Below are positions 17,408 to 25,963 of a stretch of 64,000 bases of DNA, one piece after another; the first letter of the stretch is position 1, and the number at the start of each line of letters is the position of its first letter. The position numbers were made by a program, and so were the translations under genes. The notes under the pieces are model-generated. The model worked only from the letters and a program-made list of their open reading frames with translations. It made no database searches and was not told the origin of the DNA. The DNA is from Geodermatophilus sp. DF01-2 (GTDB lineage Bacteria > Actinomycetota > Actinomycetes > Mycobacteriales > Geodermatophilaceae): positions 1 to 64,000 of the forward strand of contig NZ_SPQN01000002.1 in the NCBI RefSeq assembly GCF_004571065.1, written 5' to 3'.

Positions 17408-18540
17408 TCATGCGACCGGGCCGCCGACCGAGCGACCGGTGGGCAGCGCCGCCACGGTCCCGGCCGGCCGACGCGCCGCCGCCTCGGCGGCGCGCGCGGC
17501 GTCCATCGCGTCGGCAACTTCGTCGAGCTGGTCGTTCAGCAGATGGCCGTACAGGTCCAGAGTCATGGTCGCCGACTGGTGGCCGAGCATGGTCTGCACC
17601 ACCTTGACGTTCGCTCCGCTGGCGATGGCCAGCGAGGCGGCGGTGTGCCGCAGCCCGTGCGGGGTGAGCCCGTCCAGGCCGGCGGCGCGGACGGCGGGGT
17701 CGAAGCTCTCGCGGCGGAAGTTGCGCAGGTGCAGCACGCCGCCCTTCTCCGCGGCGAACACGAAGTCGCCGGGCTGCTTGCCGGCGACGTGGGCGGCGAG
17801 CTCCTCGGCCAGGAATCGCGGAACCGGCACCTGGCGGCGCTGGTGGTTCTTCGGCGTGCCGAAGACCGCGTGGCCGTTGACGTCGGCAACCGCCTCGGCG
17901 ATCAGCGCGCGGCGGCGCAGCAGGTTGAGGTTGCGCACCCGCAGTGCGGCCATCTCGCCGTAGCGCACGCCGGTGTAGGCCAGGAACAGGATGGCCAGCC
18001 GGTCCCGGCCGGCGGCCGCGGCCAGGTCGTCGACCTGCGCGTGGGTGAGGAAGATCTGCTCGCCGCCCACCTTCCGCGGCAGCGGCACGCCGACCGCGGG
18101 GTTGCGGGCCAGCCGGCCGTCGCGCACTGCCAGGCCCAGGATCAGCGACAGCACCCGGTGGGCGTGGCGCACGGTGGAGGCGCTCTTGTCCGACCCGGAC
18201 AGCCGGGCCACCCAGGCGGCGACGCCCTGGTGGGTGATGTCGCCGAGCCGCACCGGGCCCCAGGTCGGGAGGATGTCCACCCGCAGCGAGGTCTCGTAGC
18301 AGCGCCGCGTCGTCGGCTTGAGGTCGACCTTGCTCTCCAGCCACTGACCGGCCCACTCGGCGACGGTGACCCGGGTCCGCTTGGGGTCGACGTAGGCGCC
18401 GGTGAGCACCGAGGTGGTGACCGAGTCTAGCCACGCCTGCGCGTCGCCTTCTTCTCGAAGTGCCGGGCGTGCTCCTTGCCCGCCGCGTCGCGGTAGCGCG
18501 GCCGCCAGCGCCCGTTGGGCCGCCGCGCGATGCTGGCCAC
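17408..18540 (-). pseudogene. Tyrosine integrase with one-base frameshift
   Basis: Rebuilt, it is a ~377-residue site-specific recombinase. The first frame, from GTG 18540, gives MASIARRPNGRWRPRYRDAA and ends in HFEKK. One G appears missing near 18447, after which the second frame continues GDAQAWLDSVTTSVLTGAYV. Catalytic residues of the Arg-His-x-x-Arg-Tyr set are present: YTGVRYGEMAAL, LTPHGLRHTAASLA, MLGHQSATMTLDLYGHL. It lies against the right repeat, as expected for the element's integrase. With the shift no full-length protein is made. An assembly indel in an AAGAAGG run is the alternative. Confidence 0.88.
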
Positions 18541-18786
18541 CGTCAGGCCCGCACGACGCTGCCGCCGGCGCCTGCCGCCGGCGCCTGTCGATCGCGGCCA
18601 CCAGTGGAACGAACAATTGCAGCTGTCCGCAGGGAGTCCGCAGCAGAGCCGTCTCCAGCCATTTCCAGCCGACGCCAGCCAATCATCACCAACATTCCCG
18701 CCACCGCAGGTCAGCGACGCGGGACAGCCCCTTCAGCAGCAGCGACGTGCCGCCCGGAATGGGCGCAGAATGGCACGGAATACCGG

Positions 18787-18829
18787 CTCTTAATCAGCGG
18801 GTTCGAGGTTCGAGTCCCTGATGGCGCAC
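18787..18829 (+). repeat. attR: 43-bp copy of tRNA-Lys 3' half
   Basis: 42 of 43 bases match 13050-13092. There is no acceptor 5' strand or D-arm upstream, so this is not a tRNA gene but the right junction of the integrated element. Confidence 0.93.
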
Positions 18830-19006
18830 TCCCTCACAGATTTCAGGTTTCTGACCTGCGGGGTGGCCCGGCGGCCTCTCTCCGCGATGGTTGCCGTCCG
18901 GGCGAGGTCATCGAAAACTCCCGCGTGTGGCGCTCGAGGGACCAGGGACAGGACCGCCCCTTGGCGCTGCGCACCCACAGGTGCTTGCTGATCGAGGCGC
19001 TTCGAG

Positions 19007-19414
19007 CTACCAGATCGTCTCCACGAACCCCAGTTCGGTGATGCGCCGGTCGCGCGTGACCAGAGGCAGGCCGAGGGCCATCGCGGCCGCGGTGATGAAG
19101 CGGTCCCACGGATCGCCGAGCCTGTCCCGGGGAATCTCCTGGAACGCCGCAGCGACCTCAAGGGTGATCGGCTCCACCTCGAGCGGGGACTCGGGGTCGC
19201 GAAGCAGCCCTACGACCTGGCCCAGCTGATCGTCGGTGAACGTTCCGCGCGTGCGGACCACGTACCAGAGGTCGACCACGGAGGCGACGGAGACAGAGAT
19301 GCCGTCGGTCGACTCCGCGTCCTCCAGCGCGACGAGCGCAGCCGGGGAGAGCCTGCGATCCGGGTCGTCGAGCAGATACCAGACCAGCGCGTGGGTGTCG
19401 GCGACGACCCTCAC
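19007..19414 (-). CDS. PIN-domain toxin (VapC-like)
   Basis: 135 residues. A PIN ribonuclease fold with the acidic residues VVADTHALVWYLLDD (first Asp), SVVDLWYV, and DPWDRFITAAAMALGLPLVT (Asp pair) then RDRRI. VapC-type proteins cleave tRNA or rRNA when free of antitoxin. The GTG start (19414) overlaps the stop of the upstream antitoxin-like gene by GTGA. The pair lies 180 bp outside the right repeat of the tRNA-Lys element. Confidence 0.9.
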   Translation of the reverse strand: MRVVADTHALVWYLLDDPDRRLSPAALVALEDAESTDGISVSVASVVDLWYVVRTRGTFTDDQLGQVVGLLRDPESPLEVEPITLEVAAAFQEIPRDRLGDPWDRFITAAAMALGLPLVTRDRRITELGFVETIW

Positions 19415-19707
19415 CGGGTCGCCGTGTCCCAGGCACCGCCGTCCCGGTAGCGATCGGCCGAGTCCCGGGCAGCGGCGGAACTAGCGGCCTCGAAGTCGTC
19501 CGGGCTCGGGGCTGGCCCCGAGCCGGCCAGGGCTCCGCGCACAGGGCGGCGGCGCTCCGCCGCCCGAGTCCGTCCGACGGGCACGACGCTCAGGTGAGTA
19601 CCTGGCTCGACGCCCAAACGAGCGAGTTGAGTCGCGTCGATGACGCCGGAGCCGTCAGCGCCGATCACGAGGTCCAGGACCTCGGGCTGCTGCTCGGCGG
19701 AAGACAT
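19411..19707 (-). CDS. VapB-like antitoxin
   Basis: 98 residues from ATG 19707. The N-terminal half (EVLDLVIGADGSGVIDATQL, then ARLGVEPGTHLSVVPVG) looks like an AbrB/SpoVT swapped-hairpin DNA-binding domain. The C-terminal part is Asp/Ala-rich and likely wraps the toxin. Translation is coupled to the PIN-domain gene. Family assignment rests on this opening and on the neighbour, so it is less certain than the toxin. Confidence 0.75.
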   Translation of the reverse strand: MSSAEQQPEVLDLVIGADGSGVIDATQLARLGVEPGTHLSVVPVGRTRAAERRRPVRGALAGSGPAPSPDDFEAASSAAARDSADRYRDGGAWDTATR

Positions 19708-20047
19708 GCTCGGAGAGTAGCCCCGCCGACGCGCGCATCGGGACAACGACCGAAGCCCTTGGCTTGCGGCCACTGGGCCCGCCACAGCCGGATCGGACGG
19801 TTCCCACCTCCCCATCAGCGTGCCAGGAGCCCATCAGCGTGCCAGGAGTGTGGAGCCTGGGCGCAGAGTCCACCACGCCGCCCCTGGTCCCGGTGGGGAT
19901 CCCTCACCGAGTCAGAGGCCGGTTGTCTCGTCCCTCGCCGTACGGGACGGACAGGCCCGTCCGGTGGGCTGCAAGAGGAACCAGAAGACACGCACTGGAC
20001 ACTCGCATCACCATCCCGACCGACACGTCACGGCAGGGACACCCCCA
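19708..20047. other. Intergenic with 19-bp tandem duplication
   Basis: No credible gene. It holds the two direct 19-bp repeats at 19811-19848 and the presumed promoter of the VapBC-like pair. The rest shows nothing distinctive. Confidence 0.5.
19811..19848. repeat. Tandem 19-bp direct repeat
   Basis: CCCATCAGCGTGCCAGGAG occurs twice with no gap and no mismatch. Confidence 0.9.
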
Positions 20048-20560
20048 TCAGTCAGTGGGCGAAGCACCTGCGGCGAGCTGGAACCCGTGCCGCTGGGCGA
20101 TCCGCGCGGCGACCTCCCCGAGCGTCACACCCAGGCGGTCCGCGGCCGCCCGGCTGTAGATGGTGACGGCGTAGAGGGCGTAGGTCCACAGCGGCGTCTG
20201 CCACCAGCCGGCGTCGCTCGAGAGGTCGGGTTCCAGACCGCCGCGCATGGAGGCGGCGACGTAAAGGGCGTACTGATTGTTCCGGTGCTCGACCCGGCCA
20301 CGGAACCGGACCTCCGGCAGGTACCGCTCGCGCAGGCCCTCGTAGGCGAGCGGCTCGACACCAGGCGGGCAGGCGAGCCCGAGCGCCGTGCCGGCCAGCT
20401 CCAGCATCGCTACGTCCGGGGTGAAGTGTCCGCGGACGTCGTTCGCGGACACCGCCACCATGAGGTCGGGCACGTCGTCGCCGCGGGCCAGGCCGGCGAG
20501 CGCCGCCAGTTGAGCACGGCGGTGCAGGACGTCCGGGTCGATGCGATCCCGCTCCACCAT
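20048..20560 (-). CDS. Hypothetical protein, 170 residues
   Basis: I do not recognise a family. The protein is mixed alpha/beta (VPDLMVAVSANDVRGHFTPD; EHRNNQYALYVAASMRGGL) and ends with a helical section containing RLGVTLGEVAARIAQRHG. It has no membrane helix or signal. The start is ATG 20560; a GTG nine bases upstream directly follows GGGGAG and is an alternative. It is divergent from the PspC-TspO pair with ~120 bp between. Confidence 0.6.
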   Translation of the reverse strand: MVERDRIDPDVLHRRAQLAALAGLARGDDVPDLMVAVSANDVRGHFTPDVAMLELAGTALGLACPPGVEPLAYEGLRERYLPEVRFRGRVEHRNNQYALYVAASMRGGLEPDLSSDAGWWQTPLWTYALYAVTIYSRAAADRLGVTLGEVAARIAQRHGFQLAAGASPTD

Positions 20561-20682
20561 GACGCCCACTACTCCCCTCGACGCGGTCGTCCCTCCGCGG
20601 CACCTCGACCCGTGGCGCGCCGGCGGGCACATCCCAGCACATCGTTACGTTGCCCCGACGTCGGAGCGGGTAGGAGGGCCGC

Positions 20683-20865
20683 ATGGCATCCCGACTGGTC
20701 AGGCCCCGTTCGCAACGCGTCATCGCCGGTGTCTGCGCCGCGCTGGCGAATCGGTTCGGCGTCTCGCGACTGCTGGTGCGCATCGCGTTCGTCCTGTTCG
20801 GACTCTTCGGCGTCGGCGAGATCGCCTACATCGTGCTCTGGATCCTCATCCCCAAGGCCCCGTGA
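20683..20865 (+). CDS. PspC-domain membrane protein
   Basis: 60 residues, essentially one PspC domain: RSQRVIAGVCAALANRFGVS, then a membrane helix around RIAFVLFGLFGVGEIAYIVL ending in WILIPKAP. PspC domains belong to envelope-stress responses. Small stand-alone members are common in actinobacteria. The start is ATG 20683 after a moderate GGAGGG site. The stop overlaps the start of the TspO gene, so the two are coupled. Confidence 0.88.
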   Translation: MASRLVRPRSQRVIAGVCAALANRFGVSRLLVRIAFVLFGLFGVGEIAYIVLWILIPKAP

Positions 20866-21359
20866 ACCGCGCGCCGACGACCCGGTCCAGGTCGCCCTTC
20901 GCACTGACCTCGGCTGCGGTCGGCCTGGCCGCCGTCGCCGGAACGGTCGGCACCGACGTGACCTCCCGGTGGTACCGGCACCTGGACAAGCCGCCGTGGC
21001 AGCCGCCCGGCTGGGCCTTCGGCGCGGCCTGGACGACGCTGTACGCGATGCTGGCCTGGGCGGGCGGACGTGCCCTCGTCCGGTCACCGGACCGCCGGGG
21101 GCGACGGCGCTACTTGCGCGCCTATGCGGCCAACCTGGTGCTCAACTCCGCGTGGACCTGGGTCTTCTTCCGCGCCGAGCGGCCCCGGCTGGCCGCGGTG
21201 GAGTCGGCCGTGCTGACCGCCTCCACGGTCGACCTGACCCGGCGCACGTGGCGACTGGACCCGGCCGGCGGCGCCGCCCTCCTGCCCTACGGCGCATGGG
21301 TGCTCTTCGCCACGGCCCTCACCGGGAAGATCGCCCGCCGCAACCCCCGATCGGACTGA
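20862..21359 (+). CDS. TspO/MBR family membrane protein
   Basis: 165 residues with five predicted membrane helices. Family landmarks are WYRHLDKPPWQPPGWAFG, then AWTTLYAMLAWAGGRAL, NLVLNSAWTWVFF and LLPYGAWVLFATALTGKIAR. TspO proteins bind tetrapyrroles and are linked to porphyrin and stress handling. The start is GTG 20862, overlapping the PspC stop. A phytochrome and haem oxygenase are encoded 14 kb away, but no direct link is shown. Confidence 0.9.
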   Translation: MNRAPTTRSRSPFALTSAAVGLAAVAGTVGTDVTSRWYRHLDKPPWQPPGWAFGAAWTTLYAMLAWAGGRALVRSPDRRGRRRYLRAYAANLVLNSAWTWVFFRAERPRLAAVESAVLTASTVDLTRRTWRLDPAGGAALLPYGAWVLFATALTGKIARRNPRSD

Positions 21360-21444
21360 GCGTCCTCCCGCCGCTCGGCGGACGACGGCAGGATGGCCGC
21401 ACCACCGGCGAGCGAGCGATGGGAGGACCGGCCCCCTGTCCCTC

Positions 21445-22263
21445 GTGCGCCACGCACCCCCGGCGCCGTTGCGGCCGTTCGTCGCGGCGGCGCACGGCTA
21501 CCGCTCCCCGGCCAACCCGACCGGCGTCCACCGCGGGCTGCCGTCGCGCTACCTCACCCTCGTCGTCGAGCTGGCCGCGCCGCTGCGGGTCAGCGGCCCC
21601 GGCTCCGCGGTCGCCGCGCACGCGGTCGTCGGCGGCCTGCACACGCAGGCGGCGCTCATCGACGCCACCCGTCCGCAGGACGGCGTGCAGTACGCCCTCA
21701 CCCCGCCGGCGGCGAGCGCGCTCCTCGGAGTGCCCGCCGCCGAGCTCGCCGAGCGCACCCTCGACCTGGCCGACGTCCTCGGCCCGGCAGCCGACCGGCT
21801 CGTCGACGACCTGGGGACCGCGACCGGTTGGACCCAGCGGTTCGCCGTGCTCGACGCGGCGCTGGCCGAGCGGCTCTCCGAACGCGTCACCCCGATGCCA
21901 CCCGAGGTACGCGAGGCCTGGCGCCTGGTGCACGGCAGCTCCGGCCGCTGCCGGGTCGGGGACCTCGCGGCGCACGTCGGTTGGAGCCGGCGGCACCTGA
22001 CCGAGCGGTTCCGGCTGGCGACCGGGCTCACCCCCAAGCAGGCCGCGCGGATCGCCCGGTTCGAGGCCGCCCGCCGGCTGCTGGTCGACCGGCGTCGTCC
22101 GCCGCTGGCCGAGGTCGCGGCCCGCTGCGGCTACGCCGACCAGCCGCACCTGGCCCGGGAGTGGCGGGCCCTCGCCGGCTGCAGCGTGGGCACCTGGCTG
22201 CGCGAGGAGCTCCCATTCGTCCAAGACGCCGACGCCCTCGCCGGGGGAGGCTCCGGGGCATGA
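21445..22263 (+). CDS. AraC-family transcriptional regulator
   Basis: 272 residues. The N-terminal ~165 residues are a sensor part of unknown ligand (YLTLVVELAAPLRVSGPGSA; QYALTPPAASALLGVPAAEL). The C-terminal AraC domain has two helix-turn-helix units: CRVGDLAAHVGWSRRHLTER and EVAARCGYADQPHLAREWRA. The start is GTG 21445 with a weak ribosome site. It is coupled by ATGA overlap to a VOC protein, so it may control or respond to that protein's substrate. Confidence 0.88.
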   Translation: MRHAPPAPLRPFVAAAHGYRSPANPTGVHRGLPSRYLTLVVELAAPLRVSGPGSAVAAHAVVGGLHTQAALIDATRPQDGVQYALTPPAASALLGVPAAELAERTLDLADVLGPAADRLVDDLGTATGWTQRFAVLDAALAERLSERVTPMPPEVREAWRLVHGSSGRCRVGDLAAHVGWSRRHLTERFRLATGLTPKQAARIARFEAARRLLVDRRRPPLAEVAARCGYADQPHLAREWRALAGCSVGTWLREELPFVQDADALAGGGSGA

Positions 22264-22664
22264 CGACTCCTCCCCCCGCACCCACCGTCTGGCCCAGCGT
22301 CGGCTTCACCGACGTCGACGCCGGCATCCGGTTCCTCACCGACGGCCTCGGCTTCGCCGTCACCGCCTGCTACCGGGGCGACGACGGGACCGTCGAGCAC
22401 GCCGAGGCGCGCTGGCCGGACGGCGGTGGCGTCATGTTCGGCAGCCGCGGCAAGCCCGGCGCCTGGGGCGCGCTCGGACCGCAGGGCGTCTACGTCGTCG
22501 CCGCCGAGCCGGCCACCGTCGACGCCGCCTGGGAGCGCGTCCGCGGCCTGACCGGCGTCGAGGTGCTGCGCGAGCCGCACGACACCGCCTACGGCTCCCA
22601 CCAGTTCGACGTCCGCGACGCCGACGGCAACCTCTGGACGGTGGGCACCTACCGCGGCGCCTGA
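22260..22664 (+). CDS. VOC/glyoxalase-fold protein
   Basis: 134 residues of the vicinal-oxygen-chelate fold: VGFTDVDAGIRFLTDGLGF opening, EHAEARWPDGGGVMFG, and SHQFDVRDADGNLWTVGTY at the end (Glu/His positions typical of metal-binding glyoxalase/bleomycin-resistance relatives). The substrate is unknown. It is translationally coupled to the AraC regulator. The end overlaps the convergent membrane-protein gene by 16 bases. Confidence 0.87.
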   Translation: MTTPPPAPTVWPSVGFTDVDAGIRFLTDGLGFAVTACYRGDDGTVEHAEARWPDGGGVMFGSRGKPGAWGALGPQGVYVVAAEPATVDAAWERVRGLTGVEVLREPHDTAYGSHQFDVRDADGNLWTVGTYRGA

Positions 22665-23365
22665 CCCGGGGGCGGGGCGGCCCGGAACACCAACCAGGCC
22701 AGGGCCACCTGCCAGAGGACGAAGCAGGCGAGGAGGCCGAGCCACTGCGCCAGGCCGATCCCGTGGAGCACGGGCCGCGGGACCACCGCCACCGAGCACA
22801 GGGTCAGGACGCCGCCGAGCCACACGACCAGGGCGGTCCAGCGGTAGCGCACGGCCGTGCTGGGCCGGACGGCGATCCCCAGCGCGGACAGGTCCTCGGG
22901 TGGGTGCCGGCGCAGCATGCGCCGCCGGGACCGGTAGACGAGTGCCTCCGGATACCGCTCCGCCAGCACCTGCTCGCACCGGCGACGACGGCGCGGGGAC
23001 AGCCGGGTGCGGCGCGGGAGGCTGACGGCCTGGACGCGCGCCGCGGCGGCCCGGAAGCCGGAGTCACCGAGGACGATGCGCCCACGAGCCGCGACCACCG
23101 CCGTCACGTCCCCCCAACCGGTCCCCAGGCCGGTGTGGCTGGGGTGGTACCAGCCGTAGAGGCCACATCCGCACCCCCGCGCGGGCGGCGCGTGCCCGTC
23201 GTCCACCGCGCACCGGGCGTGCTCGATCGGCCAGCTCCAGGGGCCGGCGCCGACGTGCACCGGCGGGCGGAGCCCGTCCTCGGCCAGGCGGAAGCGCCGG
23301 TAGCCCCGCAGCTCCCCGGCGACCAGCGCAGGCGGGTCGCCGGGCGGGTCGGGCGGTGCGGTCAC
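22649..23365 (-). CDS. Membrane protein with Cys-rich N-domain
   Basis: 238 residues from GTG 23365, which overlaps the stop of the preceding 58-codon gene (GTGA) and so is well supported. The N-terminal ~140 residues are soluble and contain HARCAVDDGHAPPARGCGCG then LYGWYHP, a possible metal or haem site. Basic stretches follow (RRRRRCEQ). Two membrane helices lie near the C-terminus (TALVVWLGGVLTLCSVAVV; WLGLLACFVLWQVALAWLVF). The family is unknown to me. Confidence 0.7.
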   Translation of the reverse strand: MTAPPDPPGDPPALVAGELRGYRRFRLAEDGLRPPVHVGAGPWSWPIEHARCAVDDGHAPPARGCGCGLYGWYHPSHTGLGTGWGDVTAVVAARGRIVLGDSGFRAAAARVQAVSLPRRTRLSPRRRRRCEQVLAERYPEALVYRSRRRMLRRHPPEDLSALGIAVRPSTAVRYRWTALVVWLGGVLTLCSVAVVPRPVLHGIGLAQWLGLLACFVLWQVALAWLVFRAAPPPGQAPR

Positions 23366-23538
23366 GCCGGCGCAGGCGCTGCCGGTGCCGGCGCCGGCGC
23401 CGGGCTCGGCGCGACCGGAGCCGGGTCGGCCACCGGTTCGCACTCGATCTCCCGGCGCTCGGGGCCGATGTCACCGGCCACGCACGGCCACGGGGACCGC
23501 TCGGCGACGGTCGTCAGCGATGCGCTCAGCGTGTCCAT
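23362..23538 (-). CDS. Small 58-residue protein with Pro-Ala tail
   Basis: ATG 23538 follows GAGGAG by six bases. The first 40 residues contain two Cys (SPWPCVAGDIG; REIECEPVAD). The last ~18 are a Pro-Ala repeat (APSPAPAPAPAAPAPA). It is translationally coupled to the Cys-rich membrane protein. It is too short for family assignment. The strong ribosome site and the exact GTGA overlap are the main evidence that it is real. Confidence 0.6.
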   Translation of the reverse strand: MDTLSASLTTVAERSPWPCVAGDIGPERREIECEPVADPAPVAPSPAPAPAPAAPAPA

Positions 23539-23642
23539 CTGCGGCTCCTCGCGGTGCGGCTCCAGCTCGGGCCCGTCGTTCCGGCCGCGCCGAGGACCCG
23601 GCCGGCGAGTCGGCCCCGCCGGCTTCCAGTGAAGCACCGGCC

Positions 23643-23659
23643 GGCCTCCCGGGGAGGCC
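23643..23659 (-). terminator. Hairpin after K+ channel gene
   Basis: GGCCTCC-CGG-style stem with GGAGGCC, located seven bases past the channel gene's stop on the minus strand. Seven base pairs, all but one G-C, without a T-run. Confidence 0.45.
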
Positions 23660-23665
23660 TTCGCG

Positions 23666-25498
23666 TCACCGTCGGGACGGCGTGGGCGCGGTCGGCACCG
23701 TCTCCTCGGGAGCGGCGGCCGGGCGGCTGAGCCTGCGCCAGATCCAGCTCGACGGCACTCGACGGCCGGTCACCACGTACTCGCGGACGGCGTCGACCAC
23801 GAGCGTCGTGTCCAGCGCGCGGCGTGCCGCGGACCACCCGGCCAGCAGCAGCTCGTCACCGGGACGCAGGACCAGGTCGTCGTCCGGCGCGAGCAGCGCC
23901 TCGTCGCCGCGCAGGACGACCAGCACCACCGCGTGCAGGGGCTCCGCGCGGTCCTCCGGGTTGCGCAGCAGGTCGCCGAGGCGCGCGGCGCCGGAGGCCA
24001 GCCAGCCGGTGAGCGCGGGCGCCTCCACGGCGGTCAGCCGCACCTTCCACAGCGCCTGCAGCTGCCGGCCGCACAGCCCGGTGAGGCGGTCCACCAGGGC
24101 GGCGGCCCACGCGTCGCCCCGGCCCGGCAGCTCGCGCAGGAACCGCCACAGCAGCGGCGTGGACAGCTGCGCGTAGACCTCGTGCGCGATCACCTCGGTC
24201 GGTACGAGTAGCGCGTCGACCTCCATCGCGGCGAACAGCGGCGCGTTCTCCGGCCGGTTCTGCCGGGCGGCGACGAACAGCGACGGGTTCGCCCGCCGCG
24301 CCGCGGCCACCAGCGACAGGTTCGTGGTGTCGTTGTCGGTGCCGGCGACGAAGCCGACCGCGTCCTCCGCGCCCACCTCTGCCGGCGCGCCGGCCACGGC
24401 CCCGTCCACGGGCTGCACGCCGGCGTCCCCCGAGGGCTCGACGATGGTGACCGGGATGCCCTCGGCGCCCAGGTCCGCGGTCAGCTCGCGGCCCAGCCGG
24501 CCGTACCCGCAGACCACCCAGCGACCGTCCCGCGGCGGTGTGGCGCGGGACGGCAGGTCGGCCCCCGGCCCGCTCTCCAGCCAGGTCAGCAGCTGGTAGG
24601 ACGCCGGCGCTCGCAGCGCCAGCCGCAGGTGGTCCCCGAAGCGGTCGAAGGGATCGACCACGCTCGGCGACCCGAAGGCCCGCATCCGCTCGACCATCCC
24701 GCGGGAGGTCGCCCGGGCGATGACGGGCAGGTCGGGGCGCAGCAGCCCCGCTGCCATGACGACGGCGAGGTTGGCCTCCTCGTCGGCGGCCAGCGCCACG
24801 ACCGCCTCGCAGCACGGGTGGTTCAGCCCGGCGACGGCCAGGTGCCCGGGATCACGGGCGTCGGCGGCCAGGCCCGGGACGTCGGCGTGGAAGGAGCCGA
24901 CCTCCAGGGCGTCGATCCGCTCGTCGTCGAGGTCCAGGACGACGAACCGGCGGCCCAGCGCATCGAGCCCGGCCCCCAGCAGCTCCCCCGCCCGCCCGTA
25001 GCCGGCCACGAGGACGAAGGGCTCGCGCAGCCGGGCGACCTTGCGGGTGAAGTGCTGCAGGGCGAGGGCGGAGCGGAACGCACGGTCCTGCAGCAGTGCC
25101 AGCAGCGACCCAATGGCGTAGGCCCACCCGATCACCGTCAGGTAGATCGAGATGGTCACCCACATCCGCTGGTTGTAGGTGAACGGGTACGGGATCTCGC
25201 CGAAGCCGATCGTCGTGGCGGTGTAGCTCATGACGTAGAAGGCGTCGAAGAAGCCCATCTGCCACGGCCGGCCCTCGGGGTCCTCGCCGGGGATCAGGGT
25301 CAGCCCCAGCACGCTGACGGCGAAGATGCCGATCAGCACGATCAGCGGCGCCCGCATCCGCCGCATCACCAGGAAGACCGTCTCCGAGGCCTGCGCCGCC
25401 GAGGCCGCGGCCGCGCGCAGGGCGACCCGGCGCGCCCGCCGCTCGTCGTCCTCCCGGCCGAAGGCGTCGTGCCAGAAGGTGAGCAGGGGGTTGCCCAC
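23666..25498 (-). CDS. Potassium channel with tandem TrkA/RCK domains
   Basis: 610 residues in the membrane. A helix (LIVLIGIFAVSVLGLTLIPG), a pore loop with the selectivity-filter-like sequence SYTATTIGFGEIPY and a second helix make a 2-TM channel. Two TrkA-N nucleotide-binding domains follow (VLVAGYGRAGELLGAGLDAL and VVCGYGRLGRELTADLGAEG), then a TrkA-C-like end (DLVLRPGDELLLAGW). The filter reads TIGFGE rather than TVGYGD, so ion selectivity may differ. The start is GTG 25498 with GGAGG upstream. It lies 13 bp after a small membrane-protein gene and both are probably one unit. Confidence 0.9.
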   Translation of the reverse strand: MGNPLLTFWHDAFGREDDERRARRVALRAAAASAAQASETVFLVMRRMRAPLIVLIGIFAVSVLGLTLIPGEDPEGRPWQMGFFDAFYVMSYTATTIGFGEIPYPFTYNQRMWVTISIYLTVIGWAYAIGSLLALLQDRAFRSALALQHFTRKVARLREPFVLVAGYGRAGELLGAGLDALGRRFVVLDLDDERIDALEVGSFHADVPGLAADARDPGHLAVAGLNHPCCEAVVALAADEEANLAVVMAAGLLRPDLPVIARATSRGMVERMRAFGSPSVVDPFDRFGDHLRLALRAPASYQLLTWLESGPGADLPSRATPPRDGRWVVCGYGRLGRELTADLGAEGIPVTIVEPSGDAGVQPVDGAVAGAPAEVGAEDAVGFVAGTDNDTTNLSLVAAARRANPSLFVAARQNRPENAPLFAAMEVDALLVPTEVIAHEVYAQLSTPLLWRFLRELPGRGDAWAAALVDRLTGLCGRQLQALWKVRLTAVEAPALTGWLASGAARLGDLLRNPEDRAEPLHAVVLVVLRGDEALLAPDDDLVLRPGDELLLAGWSAARRALDTTLVVDAVREYVVTGRRVPSSWIWRRLSRPAAAPEETVPTAPTPSRR

Positions 25499-25511
25499 GA
25501 CCTGCCTCCGA

Positions 25512-25898
25512 TCAGCCGCGGTGGAACGACACCGTCTCGATGACGAGCAGGACGACGGAGACGATGTTGGCCAGCAGCGCGCCACCGGACAGCGACACGA
25601 TGCTCGCCGTCCAGCCGGGCGTCATGCCGACCGTGGAGACGTACTCCGCGTAGCCGTACATCAGCGCGGCGCCGATGAGCTGGAGGTCGGCCACCAGGCT
25701 CGTCGACAGGTGCACCGCGCCGATCTGGGTGCGGTCGCCGAACTTCAGCACGGTGGCGATGAGGTTGACGACCACCGCCGCGAACAGCTCGTAGCGGTTG
25801 TGGTGGGCCGGATCGTCGATGTCGCCGATGAAGAACCCGAAGTTGAGGGTGGCGGCGAGCAGGACGAAGAACCCGAAGACCACCTTCTCCAGGTTCAC
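25512..25898 (-). CDS. Small membrane protein (DUF6394-like), channel partner
   Basis: 128 residues from GTG 25898 after GGGGGAGG. Four hydrophobic segments: VVFGFFVLLAATLNFGFFIG, LFAAVVVNLIATVLK, SLVADLQLIGAALMYGYAEY and LLANIVSVVLLVIETVSF. The first half, with GDIDDPAHHNRYELFAA and FGDRTQIGAVHL, matches what I recall of DUF6394 proteins, which are often beside TrkA-type channels; no search was run. The spacing to the channel gene is 13 bp. It may be an accessory subunit (inference). Confidence 0.82.
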   Translation of the reverse strand: MNLEKVVFGFFVLLAATLNFGFFIGDIDDPAHHNRYELFAAVVVNLIATVLKFGDRTQIGAVHLSTSLVADLQLIGAALMYGYAEYVSTVGMTPGWTASIVSLSGGALLANIVSVVLLVIETVSFHRG

Positions 25899-25963
25899 CC
25901 CGGACCTCCCCCCGCCCCGACGAGGAGCTGAGCATCCCCGTCCCGGGCCTCCGGCGCCACCGG

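Noticed and set aside
18787-18829. Second tRNA-Lys gene
   Set aside because: Only the 3' half exists; the acceptor 5' strand and D-arm are missing, so it is an attachment-site copy.
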